A stretch of 64,000 nucleotides of DNA from Lunularia cruciata (taxonomy: Eukaryota > Streptophyta > Marchantiopsida > Lunulariales > Lunulariaceae). Positions 39,500 to 52,246 of this stretch are shown here, piece after piece. The stretch lies in assembly GCA_948567375.1 (NCBI GenBank), contig OX419761.1, positions 2,482,501 to 2,546,500 on the forward strand. Reading direction: 5' to 3'. The stretch's first letter is position 1. Each line of letters starts with the position of its first letter. The notes under the pieces are model-generated. The model was not told where the DNA came from. It did not search any database and saw only the letters and a list, made by a program, of their open reading frames with translations. A program made the translations under genes and the position numbers.

Positions 39500-40096
39500 T
39501 GTAATACCATTAGCTAGACATATTATATAGAGGTGAAATTTAGCTTAGTAACATCTATAAAGATGTTATCTATGATATACTAAGTAGATCAGATATGTGT
39601 ATCACCAAAAGAATACTTCCACTAATAAGGCAAGAGCAAAACACACCCTACAAACTTTAAAGCCAATTTTGGAGGCCTAAATTGATAAGCTAGGCCTCAA
39701 AAATTCTTAAACTTCACTCTTTGGGCCAAAAAGCTTGGCTTTATCCCCTAGTATTTGTCTCATCAAGAGCTTTCCAATGGTACCTTGCCCATGTGATTTT
39801 GAGCTCCCTACAAGAAGATTCCTTGGAGATTCCCTTTGGTCAAAATTGTTTGACCAACCATATATAACAAGAATTAAATGTCACCAATCTATGCAACTAA
39901 TCTAAGGGTGGAGCTTGTTGACATGTCACCAATCCATATATATGATCCAAGGGTGGAACTTTCTTTGAGTAAATCCTCTTTGCTATATATAATAAAGACA
40001 AGGTACTCCTTTGGGGCATTGGAGTATTGAGTGTGAAGCTTTGTGTTTCTTCTCATGTGTTTCTCTTGAGGGTTCTCCTATCCTTGTAATATTAAA
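39500..40096 (+). mobile_element. solo LTR of the C/D family
   Basis: About 597 bp similar to the C/D LTRs (start TGTAATACCA, tatcaccaaaagaatactt, ttggaggcctaaa, ctttccaatggtacctt, ttgtttgaccaacca, end ccttgtaatatta). It is bounded by a perfect 5-bp duplication AAATG (39495-39499 and 40097-40101). It has only one of the two about 155-bp subrepeats seen in the other LTRs and is the most diverged copy. Confidence 0.9.
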
Positions 40097-40101
40097 AAAT
40101 G

Positions 40102-42576
40102 CCAAGTTTCTCTCAAAAAGAGAACTTATGAAGTGAAGGAGGTGATAATCATAGCCACTCCCAACAAGAAGAAGCAACCTTCTACCATTGAGAATGTAGA
40201 GAGAATGTAGAGAGGATGCCAAAGAGACTGAGGACAAATCTCCCAATAGTCAAGATTTCTTTGATGAGGATGAGGTGGGAGTTGAAGAGGAGCAAAAAAA
40301 GAAGACAATGAAGAATACATAGCTTACTTTACAAGAAAAAACTAATTTACAAGGGATTAAATTAAATCTGGAAGAGGAAGGAAATGGGCAAACAAAAGCA
40401 TGATCAACCAGTCATAAAGAAACTCAATTGGAAGGAGAAAAAGTTATGGCCAAAGAACAAGAAGATCCTTGACTAGAAAACTTTCAAGTTCAACTCAAGT
40501 AGAACCAAGCAACAAAGTCAAAGTGGATGTGGAAGGAGCAGCAAGAAGAGTGAAGCAACATAAATTTTATTCTATCTCTTACAAAAGCACATAAATCATT
40601 AAGTCCTAAACCTATCAATAAGTAAGCTCAAGAAGGATAATAGGGTCCAAGTTTTCTATCATTGATGCTATGAATATAGCCCCAAAATGTGCTACCATCC
40701 AAGCTTGTTGATTCAAATTCTTCAATATGATCACTTTTAAGCTTGGATGGTAGCACATTTTGGGGCTATATTCACAACATCAATGATGGAAAACTTAGAT
40801 CCTATTATCCTTCTTGTGCTTAATTATGGATGATTTGAGACTTAATCATTTATGTGCTTTTGTAAGAGATAAAATAAATTTTTCTCAAGGCCTACAAGGT
40901 GGAGTTCAAAGGTCCATATGCCAAAGAAGAAGTTATTAAGTGACAAAAGTGCAAGAATGTGGGTTCCAACATGGAGAGTCAAGAGTTTTTCAAAGCTTAA
41001 GGGATTCAAAGAAGAGCATTTGAGGAAAAAGACCTCATTAGAGAGTAGAGCATATAGGCTATATATGGTTTCAAAATTATCAAGAGATTGGAACAAGTTA
41101 TAAAGAAGAAATCATTGATTGAAGCAAGGGGTCAAGTTCATATCCAAGAGCCCAAATTGAAATTTTTGAGAGTTTCATGACAATTTTCATGATTTGTTAA
41201 TGAGTTTGGAGAGTACACAAAATATTGGTTAGTTTGAGACCAAAATTTTTATTTTTAAGTCAATATCAAATATGATCTGATCAATTGAAGTTGGAATACT
41301 AGAAATCAAGGTGTTAGGGAAGAGGTTATGATCAAGTTTGGAGTCAAGTCTCACATTCTCACAAGTTTAGGTCACTTCTCACATTCTAGTTTGAATAAAC
41401 TTATGAAAATTTCTAATATTGTTGATAGTTAGGTCTTATACCTTTGTGCAATGGTTTCATGTGAAGCACTCAAATAGAGAATTCAAGGTCTTGGATCAAG
41501 TATATTTGGGTCTCTAGAGTTCCAAAGTTAACTCAAATTGGAAATAAATTTATATCAAAGGATTGGGTATGGAAGGGTTATATCCTCAAACTTTATGTAG
41601 ATTTAAAGAAGAGCTCAACCAACTATTGTGTTAAATTTATTTAGCTTATTGTTTATACATTTTGAAATTTAGTCCAAGGAATTGCATTGGAAATATTATC
41701 ATAAACTCCAAGGAATTATTTACTCTCTCATCACAATTAAATGCAAATTCTTCCATAATTATCATGATTTAGGATTCTTTTAGGTTTCTTGAATGTTTAT
41801 GAGGATTATTTATACCTTTGAGCTAAAAAATTGGTGAAAATTCACCAAATATTAAGTGTAAACACTCAACTATGATTTTGAAATGAATGATTAAACCAAA
41901 AAGAAATAAGGCAAAGTTCAAGAGAGTGTTATATGAGCTATAGTAGTCAAATTGTGACTTGTAACATATCACTGGAAAGCATATTTCACAAAATTTATAG
42001 TAAGTTTAAAAAAACTTGAATTTAGAAAATATAAGAAAAAGTTACCTAAGCTTGAGTTTTGTACATCATTTCCCACAAAACGTATAAAAATCCAACTCTT
42101 GGAGTACAAGTAGGAAATATGTCTTGGATAGAGCAAGTTCTTTTTGAAGCATATTCTTATTGGAATCATGGAGAATTGATGTCAATTTTCTTGTCTTTAG
42201 ATACTCCCCATGCTTTGCATACTTGATTGTATGCACTATTGGTTTGGATTAGTCTATAGGTGTTGTAATTAGGTTTTCCTTTTCTTCATAAGTGTTATAT
42301 ATTTCTCCTTGGTAATATTTGAATTGATGACTAACAAACCAAAAATGTGTGTTGTGATGAAAAGTTAGGTTATCCATTACTCCATTACTTGGTAAAAGGA
42401 ATAGTGGAAAAAAGTGTAGAAAATTAAGAAAATAAGCGGGCTCAAACTACTATTGACAAGTCTAAATACGACCTTCTATCAATAAGACACCTTGGCACCT
42501 TGTTCCCAAAGAGAGAAAGCATAGTTCACTAACTATTATATTATATTTTTCTCTATTTGGGAACATATTGGGTGCC
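40102..42576. other. intergenic DNA with foldback
   Basis: Apart from the foldback at 40561-40880 no feature is recognised. Some stretches (40130-40560, 40880-41110) are Lys/Glu-rich in one frame but broken; no domain identified. Confidence 0.45.
40561..40880. repeat. long imperfect inverted repeat (foldback)
   Basis: Left arm 40561-40706 and right arm 40739-40880 are reverse complements with scattered mismatches and small indels, around a 32-base spacer. The inner part (aagcttggatggtagcacat and its complement) is nearly perfect. A diverged single-arm relative lies at 62379-62490. Confidence 0.9.
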
Positions 42577-43312
42577 TATAATACCAAGAGCTAGCCATAT
42601 GATCTAGATGTGAAATTTGGTTTGGTAACTTCTAGAATGATGTTATACATGATGGTCAAAATAGGTAAGATAGAAGTATCACCAAAAGAGTACTTCTACT
42701 AATAGGGCAACAACCAAAATAGACTTGAGAACCTTAGAACCAATAGCTAGACATATGATTTAAAGGTGAGAATTGGTTTGGTAACATCTGGAAGTATGTT
42801 ACACATGATGGACTAAACAGATCAGAAAGAGGTATCACCAAAAGGGGACTTTTACTAATAGAGTAGGAACCAAAAAATGCTTGAAATCTTTGAAGGCAAT
42901 TTCGGAGGCCTTAACAAATGAATTAGGCCTCGAAAATGTGCAGATTCCCTCACTAATGGAAGTAAGGCTGGCCTACCCTCCCCCCTACTTTGTCTCGTCG
43001 AGAGCTTTCCAATGGTACCTTACTCACGTGATTATGAGATCCCTACAAGATTCCCTAAAAGATTCCTTCCGGTCAAAGCTTGTTTGACCAACCAGATAAG
43101 ACCTAGACCAGACATGTCACCCATCCAAGTAAGTAATCCAAGGGTGGAGCTTGCTGACATGTCACCTATCTGTGTCCCTAATCCTATGGTGGAGCTTCCT
43201 TGGAGGAGATCTTCTTTGTCTATATAATAAAGAGAAGGTGTTCCTTTGGGGCATCGAATGTTTGAGTGTGCAGTTTGTGTTTTCTCTCTTCTCTTGTCCT
43301 CGAAATATTACA
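42577..43312 (+). repeat. LTR1 of the C/D composite
   Basis: 736 bp, starting TATAATACCA (TG altered to TA) and ending TATTACA. It contains two about 155-bp subrepeats, each starting agctagMcatatgatYta, and a TATA box tatataataa at 43221-43230. Confidence 0.9.
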
Positions 43313-43313
43313 A

Positions 43314-43325
43314 TGGTATTAGAGT
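43314..43325 (+). other. primer binding site of copy C, initiator tRNA-Met type
   Basis: TGGTATTAGAGT follows the LTR; copy D has TGGTATCAGAGC at 47104-47115, a perfect complement of the initiator tRNA-Met 3' end. Confidence 0.85.
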
Positions 43326-43456
43326 GAGTGTTTTAGTCCAAGAGAGTGGATCACCTCTCTTGGAATAGCACAAACTACTGAAATTGAGTAATTTGAGATG
43401 GAGAACATAGAGTGATTGCTAGACTTAGGAAGGACTTTAGAGAGCGGATGGGATGG

Positions 43457-43882
43457 ATGCGCCGGGAGGATAATTTCCCGCACCTAGCTTTCCATTCTCC
43501 AACCCATTCCACATCAAGGTTATGTACATCCAGTGTGAGCAGATGAGGGTATCGCTAGTTTATCACTTTGGTGCAGAATTCATGGATAGAGTGATGAACT
43601 TCCCAAACCCGGTGATTCTACATGTGGTGATATATGACAACGAGTGGGATTTGACAATCTACATTCTATTATGATAAAATGGATATGAATGTCCCAAATC
43701 CTCTCCCTTTCGACACTCAAGTAGAAATCCGTTATGTAGTGAGACCAAAAGTGATGTTTAGAGATTTTGTGGTTAGGAATTTTGGTGAGGAATATTATCA
43801 ACGAGTGATAGCTTCTGAGGTCCCAATGGTAGTTCCAATAGTTCGTATGCCTTCTAGAGTGATTATATTGACTCTGTATTGA
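43457..43882 (+). pseudogene. leader segments of copy C (two G-x12-P-x3-P domains)
   Basis: First segment (about 43457-43660) reads HIKVMYIQCEQMRVSLVYHF then GAEF and, twelve residues after the Gly, PVILHVVIYD; second (43679-43882) reads MDMNVPNPLPFDTQVEIRYV, NFGEEYYQRV and PMVVPIV, then a stop. The second is open for 67 codons and nearly identical to copy D. In the first, the second Pro of the pattern is His. Function unknown. Confidence 0.55.
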
Positions 43883-43915
43883 AGTAGACATTAGCAATTG
43901 AGTGTTGCAGGAACC

Positions 43916-44985
43916 ATGGATCCGCAATTGCAAGAGCTAGTGCAAGGAATGCAAGGGATGTTGAATGAATTTTGAGAGATTAAGATGACCATGGAGACAT
44001 TACAAAGTCAAGTGCAGATCCTCAGGAACGATCAAGCCATGCAAGGAGAAGAGCCGTCTCAAAACCCAATGCCTACAATTGAAGTACTTGGAGAGGCACC
44101 CGTGCCTACAAACCCTATCAACGATGAAGCCACATTGCTACTCCGGATGAAGAAGACCTGCAACATCGAGCCTTACAAAGGCAACATACGATGGGAGTAG
44201 TGGAAAATTGGATCTCGAGAATGAATTGGTATTTCCGATTGTTCTCAACAGAGATCACAAAGCATGCTGTAGGCGTGTTTGCATGTGGGTACTTGACCAA
44301 TAAAGCCCTCACATGGTATGATGCTTGGGAACGATCCATGTTGGCGGAGAGAAGGGAGGTCACATGGACAGCAATGCAAGAAGGATTGTTGAAGAATTTC
44401 CAATCGGTGGATTTTGTGCAGATGGCTCAAACCCAACTATGGGGATTGAGACAGAAGAATAGTATACAAGAGTATGTGGAGGCATTTCTAGATCTACAAG
44501 TCGCAATTACCAATATGAGTCCAGTAAAGGCTCTCAATAATTTCAAACAAGAGTTGAAAGAGCGGATTTGCCAAGAAGTCATGGTGCAAAATCCTCGCAC
44601 GATATTTGAAGCCATTGCTTGTACGCAGAGAATAGAAGGAGCATTAGGTGGAGGTGAAGGAGTAGTTCCACCTCAACATTATTGAGCAAAAATGCCACAC
44701 ATGGGTGGACCAGTACCAATGGAATTGGGCAACCTTTGATTTTGGGATCGAGGAGCATGACCGCTTCAAGGGGAGCGGGGACGGGTAGAAGAACAAAGAG
44801 ATGGAGTCCCACAAGGAGAAGGGAGAACAACGCCATTGTTACAATTGTGGTCGTATTGGGCACATATCTACCAACTATTGCACTCGTTTCCCTAGAGGCC
44901 CTCGGCCTTTGTACAGGTAATCTTTGAACAACATGGAGAGGCATATTGAAGAGGAGGAGGTGGAAATCACTTTGGAAAACAAAGA
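43916..44985 (+). pseudogene. gag of copy C, broken
   Basis: Starts MDPQLQELVQGMQGM, hits a TGA after LNEF that copy D shares, then continues (MTMETLQSQVQILRNDQ). After a frame change comes the gag core ALTWYDAWERSMLAERREVT and GLRQKNSIQEYVEAFLDLQV. The zinc knuckle CYNCGRIGHISTNYC lies near 44835-44885 in another frame with its last Cys position changed relative to D. Stops include TGA at 44683. Confidence 0.75.
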
Positions 44986-45090
44986 TCGCTAGTAAATGTA
45001 CCTCGTGGCCTTACTGGCTCAATAAGGAAGCATAGAAGCGAGGGAAGGAGGAAGAATAATGCACAAAGATCTTGAAAGGCAACCTCACAA

Positions 45091-45800
45091 TTGTTTGTCG
45101 TGAATGGAATCCTAGAAGGTAATCAAGTGAGAGTATTAATAGATCTGGGAGCAACAGAGAATTTCTTGTCTTGCTTTGTTGTAATAAGATTGGGAATGGA
45201 TCTAGAGAGAGATGGGAGTGAAGAAGTAGAGTTAAAAAATGGGCAAACAAAGAGGATTGAATCATTACCTAGACGGGTAACCCTCTCTGTAGGAGAATAT
45301 CATGAAGCAATTGAGTGGCGAGTGATACAATTAGCTCATAGGGATGCAATTTTAGGCATTCCATGAATAGAGCAGTACAACCCTATGGTGGATTAGAGGA
45401 AGAAAGTAGTGAGAAACCACCAATGGTCAATCATTGGGATTAAAAGAAAAATCACACAAGTAGAAACTGCCTCTATATGTCATAGGGACGGCAACTATCT
45501 GTAAGACCGATAGATGTTTTATGGGTCTAATAAGAGAAGTCCAGAGTGCACAACTCGATGGACAAATTCTTGAGAAATTGAAGGATGTGGTGGATGAGTT
45601 TCAAGATGTCTTTCCTGATGATCTACCCTTAGGATTACTTCCAAAAAGGCAAGTAGATCACAAAATTGAGACACTCCCGGGGAAGACACCTCCTTGTAAG
45701 GCCCCATATCGCTTATCACCTCATGAGTTGGAGGAGTGGAAGACTCAAATTGAGGAGATGCTGTAGAAAGGGTTCATCCAACCTAGCGTATCACCATATG
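45091..45800 (+). pseudogene. protease and linker of copy C, broken
   Basis: Protease reads [20 protein letters not shown], with D-L-G for the usual D-x-G triplet, and ends at a TGA replacing the Trp of GMPWM in copy D. The linker [17 protein letters not shown] ends at a TAG (45764-45766) exactly where copy D has CAG. Confidence 0.78.
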
Positions 45801-45811
45801 GGGCCCCTGTC

Positions 45812-46369
45812 TTGTTTGTGAAGAAGGATGGTACAATGCGCATGTGCATTGACTATCGGGGTCTCAATCAACAAATAGTGAAGAACAAATACCCCTTACC
45901 TCGTATGGATGACCTATTTGATCAACTCCATGGAGCAAGATACTTAACCAAACTGGACTTGCAGAGCAGTTATAATCAAATCCAAATTGCAAAGGAGGAT
46001 GTGTACAAAACTGCCTTTCGAACCAGGTATGGCCACTTTGAGTATTTGGTGATGCCTTTTGGCCTCACCAATGCACCTGCCACTTTCATGAGTCTAATGA
46101 ATGACATATTTTGTCCATACTTGGATAAGTCTATTATCGTCTTCTTGGATGATATCTTAGTATATAGTAGCACAATGATAGAACACAAACAACATCTACA
46201 AGAGGTCCTCCAGATTCTAAGACAGAATCAATTGTACGCCAAAATCTCAAAGTGTGAGTTAGGCAAGACTGAAGTAGACTACTTGGGACATAGAGTAAGT
46301 ATAGAGTGCATTCAAGTATTGATAGATAAAATAGAGGTCATTCAAAAATGGAGTGCCCCAGAAGATTAG
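45812..46369 (+). pseudogene. reverse transcriptase of copy C, truncated by LTR2
   Basis: Open for 185 codons: [57 protein letters not shown] and the catalytic [13 protein letters not shown]. It stops at IQKWSAPED followed by TAG and the first base of LTR2. The thumb, RNase H and integrase are missing. Confidence 0.88.
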
Positions 46370-47102
46370 TGTAATACCAAGGATTAGCCATATGATCTAG
46401 ATGTGAAATTTGGTTTGGTAACTTCTAGAATGATGTTACACATGATGGTCAAAATAGATAAGATAGAAGTATCACCAAAAGAGTACTTCTACTAATAGGG
46501 CAGAAACCGAAATAGACTTGAGAACCTTAGAACCAATAGCTAGATATATGATTGAAAGGTGAGAATTGGTTTGGTAACATCTGGAAGGATGTTACACATG
46601 ATGGACTAAACAGATCAGAAAGAGGTATCACCAAAAGGGGACTTCTACTAATAGAGTAGGGACCAAAATATGCCTAAAATCTTTGAAGGCAATTTTGGAG
46701 GCCTAAACAGATGAATTAGGCCTTGAAAATGTGCACATTCCCCCCAACTTTGGAAAGGCTGGCATTCCCTCCCCCCTGCTTTGTCTCATCGAGAGCTTTC
46801 CAACGGTACCTTACGTGATTCCGAGATTCCTACAAGAAGATTCCCTAAAAGATTCCCTCTGGTCAAAGCTTGTTTGACCAACCAGATAAGACCTAGACCA
46901 GACAGGTCACCCATCCAAGTAAGTAATCCAAGGGTGGAGCTTGCTGACATGTCACCTCTATGTGTCCCTAATCCTATGGTGGAGCTTCCTTGGAGGAGAT
47001 CCTCTTTGTCTATATAATAAAGAGAAGGTGTTCCTTTGGGGCATCGAATGTTTGAGTGTGCAGTTTGTGTTTTCTCTTTTCTCTTGTCCTCGGAGTATAT
47101 CA
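46370..47102 (+). repeat. LTR2 of the C/D composite (5' LTR of copy D)
   Basis: 733 bp from TGTAATACCA to TATATCA, with the same two subrepeats and TATA box tatataataa at 47011-47020. It carries variants (aggattagcc start, gacaggtcac, cctctatgtg) absent from LTR1 and LTR3. Confidence 0.92.
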
Positions 47103-47242
47103 ATGGTATCAGAGCGAGTGTTCTAGTCCAAGAGAGTGGATCACCTCTCTTGGAATAGCACGAACTACTGAAACTGAGTAATTTGAGGTGGAGAATATAG
47201 AGTAATCGCTAGACTTAGGAAGGGCGTTAGAGAGCGGATGGG

Positions 47243-47672
47243 ATGGATGCACCGGGAGGACAATTTCCCACACTTAGCTTTCCATTTTCAAACCCATTCC
47301 ACATCAAGGTTATGTACATCCAGCATGAGCAGATGAGGGTATTGCTAGTTTATCACTTTGGTGCGGACTTCATGGACAGAGTGATGAACTCACCAAACCC
47401 GATGATTCTACCTGTGGTGATATATGACAGAGAGTAGGATTTGACGATCTACATTCTATTATGATAAAATGGATATGAATGTCCCAAATCCCCTCCCTTT
47501 CAACACTCAAGTAGAAATCCGTTATGTAGTGAGGCCGAAAGTGATGTTTAGAGATTTTGTGGTTAGGAATTTTGGTGAGGAGTATTATCAACGAGTGATA
47601 GCTTCTAAGGTCCCAATGGTAGTTCCGATAGTTCGTGCGCCTTCTAGAGTGATTATATTGACTCTGTATTGA
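47243..47672 (+). CDS. leader segments of copy D (two G-x12-P-x3-P domains)
   Basis: Two consecutive open stretches. 47243-47437 (64 codons) reads IKVMYIQHEQMRVLLVYHF, GADF and PMILPVVIYD; 47469-47672 (67 codons) reads MDMNVPNPLPFNTQVEIRYV, NFGEEYYQRV and PMVVPIV. In both, a Gly is followed after twelve residues by Pro-x3-Pro and hydrophobics. A stop and a short spacer separate them. They lie between the primer site and gag and look like a tandem duplication of one domain. No known family recognised. Confidence 0.6.
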
Positions 47673-47706
47673 AGTAGACGTTAGCAATTGGGTGTTGCAG
47701 GAACCA

Positions 47707-48795
47707 TGGATCCGCAGTTGCAAGAGTTGGTGCAAGGAATGCAAGGGATGCTGAATGAATTTTGAGAGATTAAGATGACCATGGAGACATTACAAAGTCA
47801 AGTGCAGATCCTCAGGAACGATCAAGCCATGCAAGGAGAAGAGCCGTCTCAAAACCCAATACCTACGACCAAAGTACTTGGAGAGGCACCCGTGCCTACA
47901 AACCCTATCAACGATGAAGCCACATTGCTACTCCGGATGAAGAAGACTTGCAACATCGAGCCTTACAAGGGGCAACGTACGATGGGGGTAGTGGAAAACT
48001 GGATCTCGAGAAAAAATCGATATTTCATATTGTTCTCAATAGAGATCACAGAGCATGCTGTAGGCGTGTTTGCATGTGGGTACTTGACCGATAAAGCGCT
48101 CACATGGTATGATGCTTGGGAACGATCCATGCTAGCCGAGAGAAGGGAGGTCACATGGATAGCAATGCAAGAAGGACTGCTGAAGAATTTCCAATCGGTG
48201 GATTCTGTGCAGATGTCTCAAACCCGACTATGGGGATTGAGACAGAAGAATAGTGTCCAAGAGTATGTGGAGGCATTTTTGGATCTACAAGTTGCAATTA
48301 CCGACATGAGTCCAGCAGAGGCTCTCGACAATTTCAAATGAGGGTTGAAAGAGCGGATTCGCCAAGAAGTCATGGTGCAAAACCCTTGCATGGTATTTGA
48401 AGCCATTGCTTGTGCACAGAGAATAGCAGGAGCATTAGGTGGAGGTGAAGGAGTAGTTCTACCTCAACATTATTGGGCAGAAATGCCACACATGGGTGGA
48501 CCTGTACCGATGGAATTGGGCAACCTTTGATTCCAGGATCGAGGAGCACGGCCGCTTCAAGGGGAGCGGGGACGGGTAGAAGAACAAAGAGATGGAGTCC
48601 CACGAGGAGAAGGACTCGAGGAGAACAATGCCATTGTTACAATTGTGGCCGTATTGGGCACATATCTACCAATTGTTGCACTCGTTTCCCTAGAGGCCCT
48701 CGGCCTTCATACAGGCGATCTTTGAACAACATGGAGAGGCACATTGAAGAGGAGGAGGTGACAACCACTTTGGAAAATGAAGATCGCTTGTAAAT
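47707..48795 (+). pseudogene. gag of copy D, broken by two TGA codons and a frame change
   Basis: Starts at MDPQLQELVQGMQGM; a TGA after LNEF is shared with copy C. It resumes at 47775 and is open for 188 codons through ALTWYDAWERSMLAERREV and SVQEYVEAFLDLQV to a TGA at 48339, where copy C has CAA. Near 48620-48690, in the frame 48473-48793, is a complete CCHC zinc knuckle CYNCGRIGHISTNC. Gag packages the element RNA; this copy needs readthrough or is dead. Confidence 0.78.
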
Positions 48796-48888
48796 GTACC
48801 TCGCGTCCTTATTGGCTCAATAAGGAAGCAGAGAAGCAAGGGAAGGAAGAAGAATAATGCACAAAGATCCCGAAAGGCAACCTCACAA

Positions 48889-51800
48889 TTGATTGTCGTG
48901 AATGGAATCCTAGAAGGTAATCAAGTGAGAGTATTAATAGATCCGGGAGCAACAGAGAACTTGTCTTGCTCTGTTGCAATAAGATTGGGAATGGATCTAG
49001 AGAGAGATGGAAGTGAAGAAGTAGAGTTACCAAATGGGCAAACAGAGAGGATTGAATCATTACCTAGACGGGTAACCCTCTCTGTAGGAGAATATCAGGA
49101 AGCAATTGAGTGGCAAGTAATACAATTAGCCTGTTATGATGCAATTTTAGGCATGCCATGGATGGAGCAGTACAACCCAATGGTGAATTGCAGGAAGAAA
49201 GTAGTGAGAACCCACCAATGGTCAATCATTGGGGTCAAAGAAAAATCACATAGGCAAAAATTGCCTCTATATGTTGTAGGGACGGCAATTGTCTGTAAGA
49301 CCGATAGATGTTTTATGGGTCTAATAAGAGAAGTCCAGAGTGCACAACTTGCTGGACAAATTCCTGAGAAATTGAAGGATGTGGTGGATGAGTTTCAAGA
49401 TGTCTTTCCCGATGATCTACCCCCAGGATTACCACCTAAAAGGCGAGTAGATCACAAAATAGAGACACTCCCGGGGAAGACACCTCCTTGTAAGGCCCCA
49501 TATCGCCTATCACCTCATGAGTTGGAGGAGTGTAAGACTCAAATTGAGGAGATGCTACAGAAAGGGTTCATCCAACCTAGCATATCACCATATGGGGCCC
49601 CTGTCTTGTTTGTGAAGAAGAAGGATGGTACAATGCGCATGTGCATTGACTATCGGGGTCTCAATCAGCAAACAATGAAGAACAAATACCCCTTACCTCA
49701 CATGGATGACCTGTTTGACCAACTCCATGGAGCGAGATACTTCACCAAACTAGACTTACGGAGCGGTTATAATCAAATCTGAATTGCGGAGGAGGATGTG
49801 TACAAAACTGCCTTTCGAACCAGGTGTGGCCACTTTGAGTATCTTGTGATGCCTTTTGGCCTCACCAATGCGCTTGCCACTTTCATGAGCCTAATGAATG
49901 ACATATTTTGTCCATACTTGGATAAGTCTATTATCGTCTTCTTGGATGATATCTTAGTATATAGTAGCACGATGACAAAACACAAACAACATCTACGAGA
50001 GGTCCTCCAGATTCTAAGACAGAATCAGTTGTACGCCAAAATCTCAAAGTGTGAGTTTGGCAAGTCGGAAGTAGACTACTTAGGGCATAGAGTAAGTGCA
50101 GAGGGCATTCAAGTATTGATAGATAAAATAGAGGTCATTCAAAAATGGAGTGCCCTAGAAGATCAGACTCAACTTAAGAGCTTCTTGGGGTTGACGGGAT
50201 TCTATTGTAGATTTGTCAAGGACTTCTCCAAGGTTGCACAGCCTTTAACGGCACTACTTGGCAAGGGGAAGTAGTGGACATGGGGAACCGCACAAGAGTT
50301 GGCCTTTCAAGAATTGAAGGCCGCCTTGCTACATGCACCAATCTTGAAGTGGTATGACCCAAAATGTTCAATCAAGTTGGCTACAGATGCATCAGGCGTA
50401 GCAATAGGAGCAGTCCTACAACAAGAGTGGCATGATGGATGGCATCCAATTGCATATTTCTCTCGAAAGTTGTTACCGGCAGAGCGCAACTACCACACCA
50501 CAGAACAAGAAGAGCTGGCCATTGTTCTAGCAACCAAGCATTGGAAGCACTACCTGGGCGAGAAGGCATTTGTAGTAGAGACAGTCCACAAACCTCTAGT
50601 CTACCTCAAGACGCAGAAGGATCTATCTTGTCGCCAAATTCGGTGGGCAGAGTAGCGACAATGCTTCAACATGACAATCACCTACGTGTAAGGTAAGAAA
50701 CAATTGGCAGATGCATTCACCCGTATGCCAATGGCCAACAACTTGGTGGTAGAGGTTAAGATTAACCCTGAATTTAGGCAAGAAATTCTAGCTGCTACAA
50801 AAACTGATCCATAGATTGTAGAAGCGCAATCGTCCAAAGGTGTCACCAGCACCCAAGGACTCACCTTTTGGGATGGCAAATTATGGATCCCAAATGTCCT
50901 AGACTTACGCACCACTATTCTAGCGGAATGTCATGATTTGGCCATTGCAGCTCATGTCGGAGTAGACAAGACCTTGGATGCAGTCAAGCGCCATTACTAT
51001 TGGCCCAAGATGAGCAACAACGTGATGGACTATGTGCGTAGCTGTCTACTTTGTCAATAGAACAAAGCTTCTAATCAAGCTTTTGCAGGGCTCATTCAAC
51101 CTCTCTCCACTCCTACCCAACGTTGGGAACAAGTGAGTATGGATCTCGTCTGTGAATTACCCAAGACCACCTCAAGGTTTGACTCCATTGTGGTCTTTGT
51201 AGACCGGCTCAGCAAAATGATTCATGTACGCCCTACCACCAAGGAGGTGACCGCTCCACAACTAGCTCAACTATACTTAGATGCAGTCTTTGCTCACCAT
51301 GGCTTGTCTAGAGTACTCATCATTGATAGAGGCACCCAATTCACCAGTTTGTTTTGGAAAACACTCTTTGGTTTCTTCAAAACCAAGTTGGCCATATCCA
51401 CAGCTTACCACCCACAAACAGATGGCCAAATAGAGTGGGCTAATTGCACGATTGAAGACATGTTACGCGGCTTCACCTTAGAAGAGCAAGAGAGGTGGGA
51501 CACCCTACTCCCATTGGTGGAATTCACTTACAACAATTCAATGAATGCATCTACCTATGTCTCTCCGTTCTTCCTCATGTATGGTGAGCACCCCTTCACA
51601 CCTTCTAGCTTGATGATCCATCCAGTGGCTACCAAGGTCCGTCCAGTGGCTACCAAGGTCAATGCAGTCAACACATTTGTTTCTAGAATCCAACAAGGTG
51701 TAGAGAGCACCAAGCACAAATTATAGATTGTGCAAAATCAACATAAGCAGTATGCTGATGCACACCGTAGGCACATGGAGTTCAATGTTGGGGATCAAGT

Positions 51801-52233
51801 GTGGCTATCAACAACCAACCTCACATTAGTTGGACCTCGTAAGCTCAAACCTCGTTTTATTGGGCCTTTCTCGATTCTTCGTCGCATTGGCATTATGGCC
51901 TATCACCTTGAGGTACCACCACACATGAAGATCCATCTAGTGTTCCATGTCTCCCTACTACGCAGATATGCTTCCCAATCAGGCCAGGGTCATTCTACAG
52001 AAGACATTCTACCTTGTCCGACACTCATTGATGGCACAGAGGAATATGAAGTGGAGCAGATTCTCCAAAAACGCATGCGTGGTACTTGCCATCCACGGGT
52101 GGACTATCTAGTACAATGGAAAGGTTACCCCCTCTATGAAGCAACTTGGGAGCCCGCTGCCAATTTGGCACATGCACCGGTGTTGGTGCAAGCATTTGAG
52201 CAACAATTGCACAACGAGGATGTTGCATCTTAA
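48889..52233 (+). pseudogene. pol polyprotein of copy D, one frame with seven stops
   Basis: A single frame of 1115 codons runs without indel from [20 protein letters not shown] (protease, D-P-G) through RT ([38 protein letters not shown]), RNase H (LATDASGVAIGAVLQQ), integrase zinc region (HDLAIAAHVGVDKTLDAVKR; SCLLCQ), core (VFVDRLSKMIHV; LIIDRGTQF; HPQTDGQIEWAN) and chromodomain (EYEVEQILQKR; YLVQWKGYPLYEATWEP) to TAA at 52231. In-frame stops: TGA 49780, TAG 50272, 50653, 50812, 51058, 51724, TAA 50689. The third integrase Glu is kept (QIEWAN). The stops look like C-to-T losses of Gln and Arg codons. Confidence 0.88.
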
Positions 52234-52246
52234 AAGGAGGGAGGTC
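52231..52246 (+). other. polypurine tract of copy D
   Basis: The purine run aaaaggagggagg lies directly before LTR3 and overlaps the pol stop codon region, the normal site for plus-strand priming. Confidence 0.8.

Noticed and set aside
48889-52233. UAG read as glutamine (alternative genetic code) because five stops in pol of copy D are TAG
   Set aside because: The host gene has no in-frame TAG in 1476 codons, pol also contains TAA and TGA, and C/D and A/B comparisons show the stops arise from CAG and CGA by transitions.
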